A stretch of 8,655 nucleotides of DNA from Candidatus Roizmanbacteria bacterium CG_4_10_14_0_8_um_filter_33_9 (GCA_002785065.1 PFLI01000098.1:1-8655); one strand, 5' to 3'. Counted from the stretch's first letter, positions 1 to 6,294 are shown. Notes: a model not told the origin generated them from the letters alone. A program made the numbers and translations.

Positions 1-312
1 CAATATGAGACTGTTGAAAATTTGTATTCCCAAATTGACGGAATGGATAAGGGAAGAATAAAGAATATTTTGATGGAATGCAAAAAGGATGTGCTTATGG
101 CAAAAAAGCTGGCAATTATTCTTACCAACGTCGAGGTCCCCATTAATCCCAATGATGCTGGTTTTTTCTGGTTTGATGACAAATTAAATACGTATTTGTT
201 ACAATTGGAAATGTATTCCTTATCAAACAGAATATTTAAAAAGCAAACTGACAAAATAAAAAAGAAAGAGGAAAAAAGTGAAGAACCAAAACCCCAGTTA
301 AGTTTATTTTAA
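1..312 (+). CDS. 5'-3' exonuclease (Pol I N-terminal type), C-terminal fragment
   Basis: The frame is open from the first base, so the gene begins upstream and only its last 103 residues are seen. They match the end of the 5'-3' exonuclease (FEN/H3TH) domain of DNA polymerase I: the segment after the helix-3-turn-helix (YETVENLYSQIDGM), the lysine-rich helix, then LAIILTNVEVPIN, equivalent to the LATIxTDVxL strand of Pol I. The final helix LLQLEMYSLSNRIF matches the FKKLEFxSLxxRL region. The protein stops there instead of continuing into a polymerase, so this is a stand-alone flap nuclease, expected to remove RNA primers and 5' flaps. A charged Lys/Glu linker leads to a terminal QLSLF (codons 295-309), which fits the bacterial beta-clamp-binding consensus QL[SD]LF. 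The catalytic acidic residues are outside the window. An internal TTG at 22 should not be taken as the start. Confidence 0.88.
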   Translation, partial: QYETVENLYSQIDGMDKGRIKNILMECKKDVLMAKKLAIILTNVEVPINPNDAGFFWFDDKLNTYLLQLEMYSLSNRIFKKQTDKIKKKEEKSEEPKPQLSLF

Positions 313-317
313 AATCT

Positions 318-323
318 TATAAT
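318..323 (+). promoter_or_regulatory. Possible -10 box upstream of the small membrane protein gene
   Basis: TATAAT matches the -10 consensus exactly and lies between the exonuclease stop and the ATG at 358. No convincing -35 hexamer is seen 16-18 bp upstream, where the exonuclease coding end lies. In DNA this AT-rich the match could be chance. Confidence 0.3.
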
Positions 324-357
324 TATCACCCCTGACCTTAAACAAAACTTGTTTTAT

Positions 358-699
358 ATGATATTTTTTACCGTTACACATAACGCACCGGTAATTATAT
401 ATGGATTAGGAATTCTTTATGCTGTCATTCATTCAATTATCAAACCCTCACGAGGATCAGTCATTCTTCTTCTTGGATTTATCCTTCTTCTTTTTGGATT
501 TGAATATGATAAACACATTTTGGAAGGACTGCGCGAGCAAACAATAAATGCTCTTATTACAATTCAGGAACATAACAAAGTGAGAAGAATAATCAATATA
601 ATTACTCTCAAAGCAATACCGTTTCTTGCTCCTTTATTGGGATGGTGTATGGTAACATCGGGAATTTACCTGCTTTTTGTGAGAAAGAAAAAAGTTTAG
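358..699 (+). CDS. Small hypothetical membrane protein, about three TM segments
   Basis: This 113-residue protein is not one I recognise. Three hydrophobic stretches are visible: about residues 10-28 (PVIIYGLGILYAVIHSII), 35-50 (SVILLLGFILLLFGFEY) and 84-108 (ending GIYLLFV), followed by a positively charged RKKKV tail. Between TM2 and TM3 is a polar, probably amphipathic helix (about 51-80). I chose ATG 358 over the upstream TTG at 349, because the extra residues (MFY) add nothing and ATG is the normal start. No Shine-Dalgarno sequence precedes it. The gene begins 45 bp after the exonuclease stop in the same direction and may share its transcript. It ends six bases before the stop of a convergent gene. 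No catalytic motif is visible, so no function is proposed. Confidence 0.7.
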   Translation: MIFFTVTHNAPVIIYGLGILYAVIHSIIKPSRGSVILLLGFILLLFGFEYDKHILEGLREQTINALITIQEHNKVRRIINIITLKAIPFLAPLLGWCMVTSGIYLLFVRKKKV

Positions 700-705
700 C
701 TTATT

Positions 706-1782
706 TTAATTGTTTAGCTGAGATAAATGAGCTAAAACACTTTGAGTAAACCTATCAAAATTAACAACAGAGATTGGAACAGTATTATTATTCCTTGCTA
801 ACATTGCATTAACTAAAACTCTTGGCAACTGATCCGTAGCTCTTAGATCTCCTCCTAAAATTCTATGCAGTTCTTCAATAATATAATCCCCCCTTAAATG
901 TTCATGACGAGCGTCAAATAAATAACTAACTGAGGAATGCCCTAATCCACAAAATTCTTCTAACGTTGGAATTGGTATACCTTTTAGGTATTGTAATGAA
1001 GGATATACCTGATCAAGCCAATCTTCCATTTTATCTGGCCCAAACATTGTTGACGCCATATCAATGAGCTTACTTAAATGTGCATCTCTTAAATCACGAG
1101 CCTTTGCAAAATGAGTTTCATATTCACCAATCATTTTGTCATCTTCTGCTTTTTCGCTAATTATAATTGCCCGTTCTTGTTCTGTAAGATGAGGCGTTGG
1201 AGAACCAAGAGTCATCTGGGACACCCTATCAAAGGCTTCTTCAATTTCAATAGCAACGGGAAAACCAAATGATTTTGCAATAACATGACCAATTTCCGCA
1301 GCATATACTTTATCCAGAGAAGTGTTATGGCTATCAATTAATCTTTGACTATAAAAAATCGAAATATCTCTACCATCTTGTTTTAACCGTTCAAGTAAAT
1401 CCTTATCAATCCTATCTGCTGTGATAATTCCGCTATCAACCGCTTCTTGCAAACGCGTTTCAAGATCTGATATCAGTTTCATAGTATTATTTGTTGCGTG
1501 AGGACGAAAAAAATCTGCATTGGAAAAATTACTGAAAGTTAGTCTTCCTTTGTCGTCTTTTTCAGCTCCTATTAATTTTAAATAGACATCTTCCTCTACA
1601 CCTTTTAACAATTGGTCAAAATCAATTGACTGAACTTGAGTTTTTAAATAATCAACTAATGGAACATCTGTTTTTTTCCATTTCAACTTTTGTAGTCCAA
1701 AGGCAGGTTTCAATCTTCCGACAACTTGGTTTAATTGTTCTCTTTGTATTAAGAAAGTCGGATTTGGTTCAGTACTTATCAT
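706..1782 (-). CDS. Hypothetical soluble protein of unknown family (358 aa)
   Basis: I do not recognise this protein. It has no signal peptide, no membrane segment and no obvious nucleotide-binding or metal-binding motif. It has only one cysteine (FCGLGHSS, near residue 280). It looks largely alpha-helical and acidic, with clusters such as ISEKAEDDKMIGEYETHFAKARDL and a C-terminal region rich in H, R and L (ARHEHLRGDYIIEELHRIL). The lysine content looks lower and the Asp/Arg content higher than in glmS or the phospholipase next door, which may hint at separate origin. The start at ATG 1780-1782 directly abuts an inverted repeat (1783-1818), and no Shine-Dalgarno is visible. It is transcribed alone, convergent with the small membrane protein gene (six bases between stops). 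Confidence 0.75.
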   Translation of the reverse strand: MISTEPNPTFLIQREQLNQVVGRLKPAFGLQKLKWKKTDVPLVDYLKTQVQSIDFDQLLKGVEEDVYLKLIGAEKDDKGRLTFSNFSNADFFRPHATNNTMKLISDLETRLQEAVDSGIITADRIDKDLLERLKQDGRDISIFYSQRLIDSHNTSLDKVYAAEIGHVIAKSFGFPVAIEIEEAFDRVSQMTLGSPTPHLTEQERAIIISEKAEDDKMIGEYETHFAKARDLRDAHLSKLIDMASTMFGPDKMEDWLDQVYPSLQYLKGIPIPTLEEFCGLGHSSVSYLFDARHEHLRGDYIIEELHRILGGDLRATDQLPRVLVNAMLARNNNTVPISVVNFDRFTQSVLAHLSQLNN

Positions 1783-1818
1783 AATGTTACTTTAAATAAT
1801 AAATATTATTGTAACATT
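1783..1818. promoter_or_regulatory. Dyad (possible operator or start-occluding hairpin) upstream of the 358-aa orphan gene
   Basis: AATGTTAC (1783-1790) and GTAACATT (1811-1818) form a perfect 8-bp inverted repeat. Nested inside, AATAATA (1795-1801) and TATTATT (1804-1810) form a second one, separated from the outer left arm by four unpaired bases. The dyad touches the start codon at 1782 of the minus-strand gene. It also covers the AT-rich stretch (TATTAT on the minus strand) where a -10 box would lie. It could be a repressor operator or, in RNA, a hairpin holding the start region. The innermost loop is too tight for the full inner stem to form in RNA. Confidence 0.5.
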
Positions 1819-2000
1819 AAGTTGAATAAATATATTGGATCTGCTACTATTAGATTGGCTTAAAAGAAAAGGCGAGTTATAAACAAATATAGGCGTTTGA
1901 CCCATTTTTTTCATTTCAAAGGCGGGTTTACACTGAGGAATGAAATGACGAAGTGGATGACGAGGAGAAGGCTTAAGTATAGAAATATACTTGAAATCGG
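1819..2000. other. Intergenic region with two short inverted repeats; no gene seen
   Basis: No credible coding region was found here. TCATTTCA (1911-1918) and TGAAATGA (1941-1948) form a perfect 8-bp inverted repeat around a 22-base loop. A second stem pairs 1973-1981 with 1986-1994, closing a GAAA tetraloop (1982-1985). Together with the hairpin repeat at 2001-2059 they make three stems in a row, which could be a composite repeat or a structured RNA. Orientation and transcription are unknown. Confidence 0.45.
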
Positions 2001-2059
2001 GCCCTTCGACTACGCTCAGGGTAAACTTGATTTAATTACCTTGAGAAAAGTCGAAGGAG
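2001..2059. repeat. Imperfect inverted repeat, CCCTTCGAC/GTCGAAGG type
   Basis: The left arm 2001-2024 contains CCCTTCGACTACGCTCAGGG. The right arm 2036-2059 is its reverse complement with six mismatches in 24, around an 11-base AT-rich loop. CCTTCGAC...GTCGAAGG elements of this kind are dispersed intergenic repeats in many bacterial genomes. A translated frame runs through it (PFDYAQG), but that is only the repeat read as codons. Confidence 0.6.
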
Positions 2060-2209
2060 TATCAACGGAAACCTTCAGATGGCAATTGTACATCTTTATA
2101 TTCTTTTTAAAGCTTGCTGGCAACAGTAAGAACAAAGAAGGAATAATACAATTCTCCTTTTATTTTTTAAGCTCCATTATTATTTGATTTGTTAAGTTTT
2201 CTCAAAACG

Positions 2210-2268
2210 GTCATCCTGAATTTATTTCAGAATCTTAAATAAAGATACTGAACCAAGTTCAGCATGAC
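2210..2268. repeat. Dispersed hairpin repeat (GTCATCCTGAA ... TTCAGCATGAC)
   Basis: The outer arms 2210-2220 and 2258-2268 are complementary with one mismatch. The inner arms 2226-2236 (TTCAGAATCTT) and 2242-2252 (AAGATACTGAA) also pair with one mismatch. An alternative stem, CTGAAC (2248-2253) with GTTCAG (2257-2262), is perfect. The nested architecture and the GTCAT...ATGAC ends are shared with the two elements at 4091 and 6196. It ends 24 bp before the glmS ATG, so it probably lies in the promoter or leader of glmS. Confidence 0.65.
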
Positions 2269-2292
2269 ATTTATAAATTTACTTTTATTTCT

Positions 2293-4053
2293 ATGTGCGG
2301 CATATTTGGCGTTATACCTGACTTAAACAACAATGCAGCTGAAACAGTACTTCGCGGACTTCAAAAATTAGAATACCGGGGATATGACTCATGGGGAATT
2401 GCAATAAAATCAGATAAACAGAAAAAACTCGTTGTTGAGAAACATATTGGCAAAATTGGAGGAGCTAAAACTTCTCTCCCAAAAAGTACAATTGGAATTG
2501 GACATACCCGTTGGGCAACACACGGAGGAGTAACAGATGCTAATGCACATCCACATCTTGACTGCTCACAACAAATCGCCGTCTTGCATAATGGAATAGT
2601 TGAAAACTACCAGGAATTAAAAGAAACCTTGAAACAAAAAGGACATACATTTCTATCAGAAACTGACACCGAAGTTATTGCCCATTTGGTTGAAGAAAAA
2701 GCAAAAACAAAATCATTTTTTAATGCGGTAACAAAGTCCTTTAATGAATTTATCGGTTTAAATGCTATTGCGGTTTTAGACTATGAATCTGAAACAATTA
2801 TTGTATGCAGAAATGGATCTCCATTGGTTTTGGGAATTGGAAAAAGTGAGTATTATTTTGCATCAGACGTTACTGCGTTTCTTGATAAAACAAATCAAGT
2901 TATTTTTTTGTCAGACGGGGAAGGAGCGGTGTTGGAAAAAACTGGTTTCCGTGTTTTTAATACTCAAACCGGGAAAGAAATAAAAAGCAAAATCCAAAAA
3001 TTGAACTGGAAAATTAAGGATGCGGAAAAAGGCGGATACCCCCATTTTCTTCTCAAGGAAATTATGGAGCAAAAAGTTAGTATTCCGAAAGCTCTCGTTT
3101 CAAATACAGAAATTATATCTGATCTTGCCGATAAGATTAAAGATGATTGCAACATTGTTATGACCGGATGCGGATCGGCATATAACTGCGGACTTGCTGC
3201 AAAATACTTATTTTCCGAATCCGCAGTTCAATCCGAAGTATATGGCTCTTATGAAATGGGGCCATTTTTACAAACCATAAACAAAAAAACTGTTCTATTT
3301 GCAATATCACAAAGCGGTGAAACTGCAGACACACTCATAGTTGCAAAACAAGCAAAAAAACAAGGAGCAGTAATTGTTGCAATTGTAAACGCAAAAGGAT
3401 CAACTCTTGAAAGAATGGCAGATTATGTATTAGCGGTTGGCGCAGGACCTGAAATTGCAGTTGTTTCAACCAAAGCATTTACTGCACAATTGGCAACACT
3501 GACCCTTCTTGCAAAATCATTAAATAATAAAACAAATGATTTTGATTTTGTTAAAAAAAGTTTGGATTCGTGGTTAACTAAAAAATTACAGAATAAAATT
3601 CTCAAGTTAGCTAAAGATCTTGTTGATCATGAACATGTGTATATTATCGGTAAGTATTTGAATTACCCTGCAGGACTCGAATTTGCAATGAAACTCAAGG
3701 AAACGAGCTATATCCACGCTGAAGCTTTTGCATCGGGTGAATTAAAACATGGAGTAATTGCACTTATTCAAAAAGGAACTCCTTGTATTGTACTTACCTC
3801 TAACGATTCAATTCGCGGAGAAGTTCTCTCATCAGCAGCTGAAATGAAAGCGCGTGGAGCATTAATAATTGGTGTTGGACCGCAAAATGCAAAAGAATTT
3901 GATACATTTATCGAAACACCAAACTCCCCTCCTTTCTTTTCAATTTATTACAATATTATTATTGGACAAATGCTGGGGTATTATCTAGGAGTTGGAAGAG
4001 GCACTGATCCGGATAAACCTCGCAATCTTGCCAAAAGCGTTACGGTGAAATAA
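2293..4053 (+). CDS. glmS: Glutamine--fructose-6-phosphate aminotransferase (isomerizing)
   Basis: Converts fructose-6-phosphate and glutamine to glucosamine-6-phosphate and glutamate in the cytoplasm, the first committed step towards UDP-GlcNAc, peptidoglycan and glycans. The N-terminal class II glutaminase domain (about 1-235) starts MCGIFGVI. Cys2 becomes the catalytic N-terminal cysteine, which fixes the start codon. Its conserved stretches are GHTRWATHGG (70-79), LHNGIVENY (98-106) and SETDTEVIAH (122-131). GGYPHFLLKEIMEQ (247-260) is the linker. The first SIS domain has TGCGSAYN (291-298), SQSGETADT (339-347) and STKAFTAQL (392-400). The second has KLKETSYIHAEAFASGELKHG (467-487) with E470 and H486, equivalent to E. 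coli E488 and H504. The tail NLAKSVTVK carries K581, the fructose-6-phosphate Schiff-base lysine. At 586 residues it is slightly shorter than the usual 600-610 but complete. No Shine-Dalgarno is seen. Confidence 0.97.
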   Translation: MCGIFGVIPDLNNNAAETVLRGLQKLEYRGYDSWGIAIKSDKQKKLVVEKHIGKIGGAKTSLPKSTIGIGHTRWATHGGVTDANAHPHLDCSQQIAVLHNGIVENYQELKETLKQKGHTFLSETDTEVIAHLVEEKAKTKSFFNAVTKSFNEFIGLNAIAVLDYESETIIVCRNGSPLVLGIGKSEYYFASDVTAFLDKTNQVIFLSDGEGAVLEKTGFRVFNTQTGKEIKSKIQKLNWKIKDAEKGGYPHFLLKEIMEQKVSIPKALVSNTEIISDLADKIKDDCNIVMTGCGSAYNCGLAAKYLFSESAVQSEVYGSYEMGPFLQTINKKTVLFAISQSGETADTLIVAKQAKKQGAVIVAIVNAKGSTLERMADYVLAVGAGPEIAVVSTKAFTAQLATLTLLAKSLNNKTNDFDFVKKSLDSWLTKKLQNKILKLAKDLVDHEHVYIIGKYLNYPAGLEFAMKLKETSYIHAEAFASGELKHGVIALIQKGTPCIVLTSNDSIRGEVLSSAAEMKARGALIIGVGPQNAKEFDTFIETPNSPPFFSIYYNIIIGQMLGYYLGVGRGTDPDKPRNLAKSVTVK

Positions 4054-4090
4054 GAAAGTACTTCACTGAAAATAACGAGATTAATTATCT

Positions 4091-4164
4091 GTCATTTTGG
4101 TAAGCGAACAAAGTGAGCGCATCCAGAATCGATTCTGGACAATTACGTTTGGTGCCAGAATGAC
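4091..4164. repeat. Nested hairpin repeat, copy 1 (GTCATTTTGG ... CCAGAATGAC)
   Basis: The terminal arms 4091-4100 and 4155-4164 pair over 10 bp with one T-for-C difference. Inside are a perfect 16-bp palindrome CCAGAATCGATTCTGG (4123-4138) and a GCG...CGC stem. The sequence matches copy 2 at 6196-6270 with only about six differences. It starts 37 bp after the glmS stop and may also act as a 3'-end hairpin for that transcript. Confidence 0.85.
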
Positions 4165-4186
4165 GACTGTCTATTAAAATTTTACA

Positions 4187-4216
4187 GAATATGTATTTTG
4201 ATTTTTTTACTATACT
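4187..4216 (+). promoter_or_regulatory. Predicted promoter of the nuclease gene, apparently leaderless
   Basis: GAATATGTA begins at 4187 and TATACT occupies 4211-4216, an offset of 24 bp. Taking AATATG as the -35 element leaves a 17-bp spacer. The ATG at 4223 follows the -10 box after only six bases, so transcription would start at or next to the start codon. The same motif and offset recur at 5279 (+) and on the minus strand at 7077. Confidence 0.55.
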
Positions 4217-4222
4217 ACTCAT

Positions 4223-4798
4223 ATGAAACAAAGCATTTTAAGAATATTATATTTTAGTTTGATTTGTTTTTTTGCAATTGCAGGTTTTATCAGTTTCAAA
4301 TCTTCACCAAAATTAAATGTTACCATTCCTTCTTTTTTCCCATCGCCCACAATCATACCAACAGTCACAACCCAACCATATACCATCAATAAAGTTATAC
4401 GAGTAATTGACGGAGATACCATAGAAATTGAGAACAAACAAGTTGTCAGATATATCGGGATAAATACTCCAGAAACAAAACATCCGAATAAAAGTGTTGA
4501 ATGTTTTGGAAAAGAAGCAAGTTTTTTTAATAAACAATTGGTTGAGGGAAAACTTGTTCGAATGGAAAAAGACGTGTCTGAAGTTGATAGATATAAAAGA
4601 CTATTACGATATATTTGGGTTATAGAATCAGAAAATGCAACACAAAGCGGTATTTTTGTCAATGATTATTTAGTAAGACAAGGATATGCCGTAGCTTCGA
4701 CTTTTCCTCCAGATGTTGCATATAGTAACCAGTTTGTTGATGCAGAGAAAGAAGCACGAAACAATAACAGAGGGCTCTGGAGTAAATGTAATGAATAA
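4223..4798 (+). CDS. Exported or membrane-anchored thermonuclease (SNase family)
   Basis: A 191-residue secreted Ca2+-dependent nuclease that should hydrolyse DNA and RNA outside the cytoplasmic membrane. Residues 5-25 form a hydrophobic signal or anchor helix without a clear signal-peptidase site. A Pro/Thr/Ser-rich linker (about 36-55) follows, then the SNase domain (about 55-190). The staphylococcal nuclease active site is readable: DGDT (63-66, D65 equals D21), R76 (R35) and NTPETKHP (81-88, E84 equals E43). DRYKR (122-126) supplies R126 (R87). The Ca2+ ligand D40 is replaced by N81, a change I believe is common in the wider family. FVNDYLVRQGYA (145-156) and the closing NNRGLWSKC are also typical. 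In CPR bacteria such enzymes could supply nucleotides from environmental DNA; that role is inference. It is convergent with the next gene, with two bases between stops. Confidence 0.93.
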   Translation: MKQSILRILYFSLICFFAIAGFISFKSSPKLNVTIPSFFPSPTIIPTVTTQPYTINKVIRVIDGDTIEIENKQVVRYIGINTPETKHPNKSVECFGKEASFFNKQLVEGKLVRMEKDVSEVDRYKRLLRYIWVIESENATQSGIFVNDYLVRQGYAVASTFPPDVAYSNQFVDAEKEARNNNRGLWSKCNE

Positions 4799-4800
4799 AG

Positions 4801-5238
4801 TTAAACTTTTCTTTTAACCAGTTTATACATGGGAACAATTTCCCTGATTTCACCATTTTCACCTTCAATAATATTTGTTCCGGAAACCCTTTGATATTCT
4901 TCCAAATAACCTGAAAGACCCTCTTGGGCATCTTTTATTTCTCCCTTTAATTCATTCATTTTTCCTGTCAATGCTTCAACTGCGGGTTGTTTTAATATGC
5001 GTTGTTTAATGGCGTTTCGTTCACGAGTAACCTGTTTAACTTGTTTTGATTTTGTATGATATTCGGCGTCATTTTCAAATGAATCTTTAAACATAGAAGA
5101 TTGCATTTTCATTGATTCTTTTAATTTTTCTATATCTGCTACATACCTATTTATCAAGGTGGAAAGTTCTACCATACTCATTGATCCGGCGACTCCTTCA
5201 ATCTGTTTTGGTTTATCTGTATTTTGATTTGTATCCAT
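4801..5238 (-). CDS. Hypothetical coiled-coil protein (145 aa)
   Basis: This is an unrecognised small, highly charged, cysteine-free soluble protein. After a polar N-terminus, residues about 22-117 read as long helices with heptad-like spacing of hydrophobic residues, broken by a Gln-Pro at 84-85 (ILKQPAVEALTGKMNELK). That suggests a two-helix antiparallel coiled coil or hairpin. The C-terminus (IIEGENGEIREIVPMYKLVKRKV) looks like a short beta hairpin. There is no membrane segment or catalytic motif. The overall pattern resembles conserved CPR hypothetical proteins, but I cannot name a family. ATG 5236-5238 is preceded by a good promoter (TTGATT, 18 bp, TATAGT) with eight bases to the start. 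It is divergent from the phospholipase gene across 68 bp. Confidence 0.78.
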   Translation of the reverse strand: MDTNQNTDKPKQIEGVAGSMSMVELSTLINRYVADIEKLKESMKMQSSMFKDSFENDAEYHTKSKQVKQVTRERNAIKQRILKQPAVEALTGKMNELKGEIKDAQEGLSGYLEEYQRVSGTNIIEGENGEIREIVPMYKLVKRKV

Positions 5239-5246
5239 AGAGAATA

Positions 5247-5276
5247 ACTATACATTAATAGAGAGACAGAAATCAA
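5247..5276 (-). promoter_or_regulatory. Predicted sigma-70-type promoter of the coiled-coil gene
   Basis: Read on the minus strand, TTGATT (5271-5276) and TATAGT (5247-5252) are separated by 18 bp. Only eight bases separate the -10 box from the ATG (5236-5238), so the leader is at most about one or two bases. It lies back to back with the plus-strand promoter at 5279-5308. Confidence 0.5.
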
Positions 5277-5278
5277 TC

Positions 5279-5308
5279 GAATATGTAATATCTGGTTTAT
5301 TATATAAT
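5279..5308 (+). promoter_or_regulatory. Predicted promoter of the patatin-like gene
   Basis: GAATATGTA begins at 5279 and TATAAT is at 5303-5308, the same 24-bp offset (17-bp spacer from AATATG) as upstream of the nuclease gene. The -10 box overlaps the first ATG (5307), which would then be untranslatable from this promoter. The next in-frame ATG at 5319 would lie about four bases inside the transcript. Confidence 0.5.
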
Positions 5309-6185
5309 GAATAACAATATGAATATCTTCAGTAAACGTCCAACCATCGGACTCGCCTTAGGAAGCGGAGGCGCCCGGGGACTCGCTCATATTGGTGTAA
5401 TCAAAACATTGGAGAAACATAATATTGCTATTGATTATATTGCAGGAACAAGCGCAGGTTCTATTGTGGGATCATTTTACGCAAAAACAAAAAATATCGG
5501 ACAAATTGAAAAATATATTGTATCTAAAGGTTGGTGGCAGATGATCTCAATGCTTGTCGACCCTTCTCTCCATCAAGGAATCTTGGGAGGAAATAAAACA
5601 CAGGTTTTTATAGAAGAATTTTTGGGAAAAGAATTTCAGTATAAAGACTTTAAAATTCCATTTCGAGCGATTGCGGTGAATCTAAAAACAGGAATGACAA
5701 CTGCGTTTTCAGAGGGACTCGTACTTCCAACTATTTATGCAAGTTGTGCAATTCCGATGATTTATAAACCTGCTTTTATACATAATGAACTGTATATTGA
5801 TGGCAGCGCAACAAGTCCGGTACCTGTTGATACAGTAAAAAAAATGGGAGCAGATATTATCATCGCAGTAAATCTTCAAAAACAATATTCTGAACCCGAT
5901 CTGACCGATTCAACTTCTTTTTTACGAGTTGCGGAGTTATCATTTATGTTAATGAGTCATAACCTATCGCTCTCTGAAGTAAAAAAAGCTGATATTGTCG
6001 TAAATCCCCGTATTGAACATATTCATTGGTGGAAATCACTATTAAAAGAGGATGAAAAAAGAACGGGAATACAACTTGGAGAACTGGCTATGGATGAACA
6101 AATTCCCTCGTTACAAATCATTATTAAGAGTAAACAACCTCTTATTACTTCTCTCGCTCGAAAAATCCGCTCGGCTTTTAGATAA
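5307..6185 (+). CDS. Patatin-like phospholipase (RssA/YchK-type)
   Basis: A cytoplasmic or membrane-associated serine acyl hydrolase expected to cleave fatty acyl esters of phospholipids or lysophospholipids. Numbered from ATG 5307, the patatin hallmarks are in order. The oxyanion loop is GSGGARG (19-25). The nucleophile elbow GTSAG (47-51) holds Ser49. Family stretches AIAVNLKTGMTTAFSEG (121-137) and ASCAIPMIYKP (145-155) follow. The catalytic Asp165 is in DGS (165-167), usually DGG or DGA. The dyad is therefore intact. The C-terminal third is less conserved and ends in a basic tail (LARKIRSAFR) that could help membrane contact. The length of about 290 residues is typical for the bacterial single-domain family, and there is no signal peptide. 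The real start may be the in-frame ATG at 5319, because the -10 box overlaps the first ATG. A hairpin repeat begins ten bases after the stop. Confidence 0.94.
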   Translation: MNNNMNIFSKRPTIGLALGSGGARGLAHIGVIKTLEKHNIAIDYIAGTSAGSIVGSFYAKTKNIGQIEKYIVSKGWWQMISMLVDPSLHQGILGGNKTQVFIEEFLGKEFQYKDFKIPFRAIAVNLKTGMTTAFSEGLVLPTIYASCAIPMIYKPAFIHNELYIDGSATSPVPVDTVKKMGADIIIAVNLQKQYSEPDLTDSTSFLRVAELSFMLMSHNLSLSEVKKADIVVNPRIEHIHWWKSLLKEDEKRTGIQLGELAMDEQIPSLQIIIKSKQPLITSLARKIRSAFR

Positions 6186-6194
6186 ATTAAGATC

Positions 6195-6271
6195 CGTCAT
6201 TCTGGTAAGCGAACAAAGTGAGCGCATCCAGAATCTGATTCTGGATAATCACGAATGGTGCCAGAATGACG
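6195..6271. repeat. Nested hairpin repeat, copy 2 (GTCATTCTGG ... CCAGAATGAC)
   Basis: A perfect 11-bp terminal inverted repeat (6195-6205 with 6261-6271) encloses CCAGAATC-T-GATTCTGG (6228-6244). It is nearly identical to copy 1 at 4091-4164. It lies between the convergent stops of the phospholipase (6185) and the asparagine-synthetase-like gene (6295). It is well placed to serve as a bidirectional transcription end, although no strong U-tract follows. Confidence 0.88.
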
Positions 6272-6294
6272 TAAGTATAGTTTTGTAATTAATG

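Noticed and set aside
713..736. TTTAGCT/AGCTAAA inverted repeat at the convergent ends near 700
   Set aside because: It lies inside the coding end of the minus-strand gene, and neither side has a proper U-tract.
2137..2168. Stem followed by a T-rich stretch resembling an intrinsic terminator
   Set aside because: Only a five-pair AAGGA/TCCTT stem with mismatches, low G+C, and no gene upstream on this strand to terminate.
1897..2187. 96-codon plus-strand reading frame in the gap before glmS
   Set aside because: It runs through two inverted-repeat elements, its middle is simply the repeat translated, composition is not protein-like and no family is recognisable.
1819..2292. glmS ribozyme or riboswitch upstream of glmS
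   Set aside because: The gene context invites it, but I cannot find the conserved ribozyme core; the stems present look like dispersed repeats. A covariance-model search would settle it.
4219..4662. 147-codon minus-strand frame opposite the nuclease gene
   Set aside because: The plus-strand frame carries all SNase catalytic motifs; the minus frame is its shadow.
4800..4818. GTTAAA/TTTAAC dyad at the nuclease and coiled-coil gene junction as bidirectional terminator
   Set aside because: Six A/T-rich pairs, no following T-run on either strand; too weak to annotate.
6052..6288. 78-codon plus frame at the end of the phospholipase gene
   Set aside because: Out of frame with the patatin domain, and its tail is the hairpin repeat read as codons.
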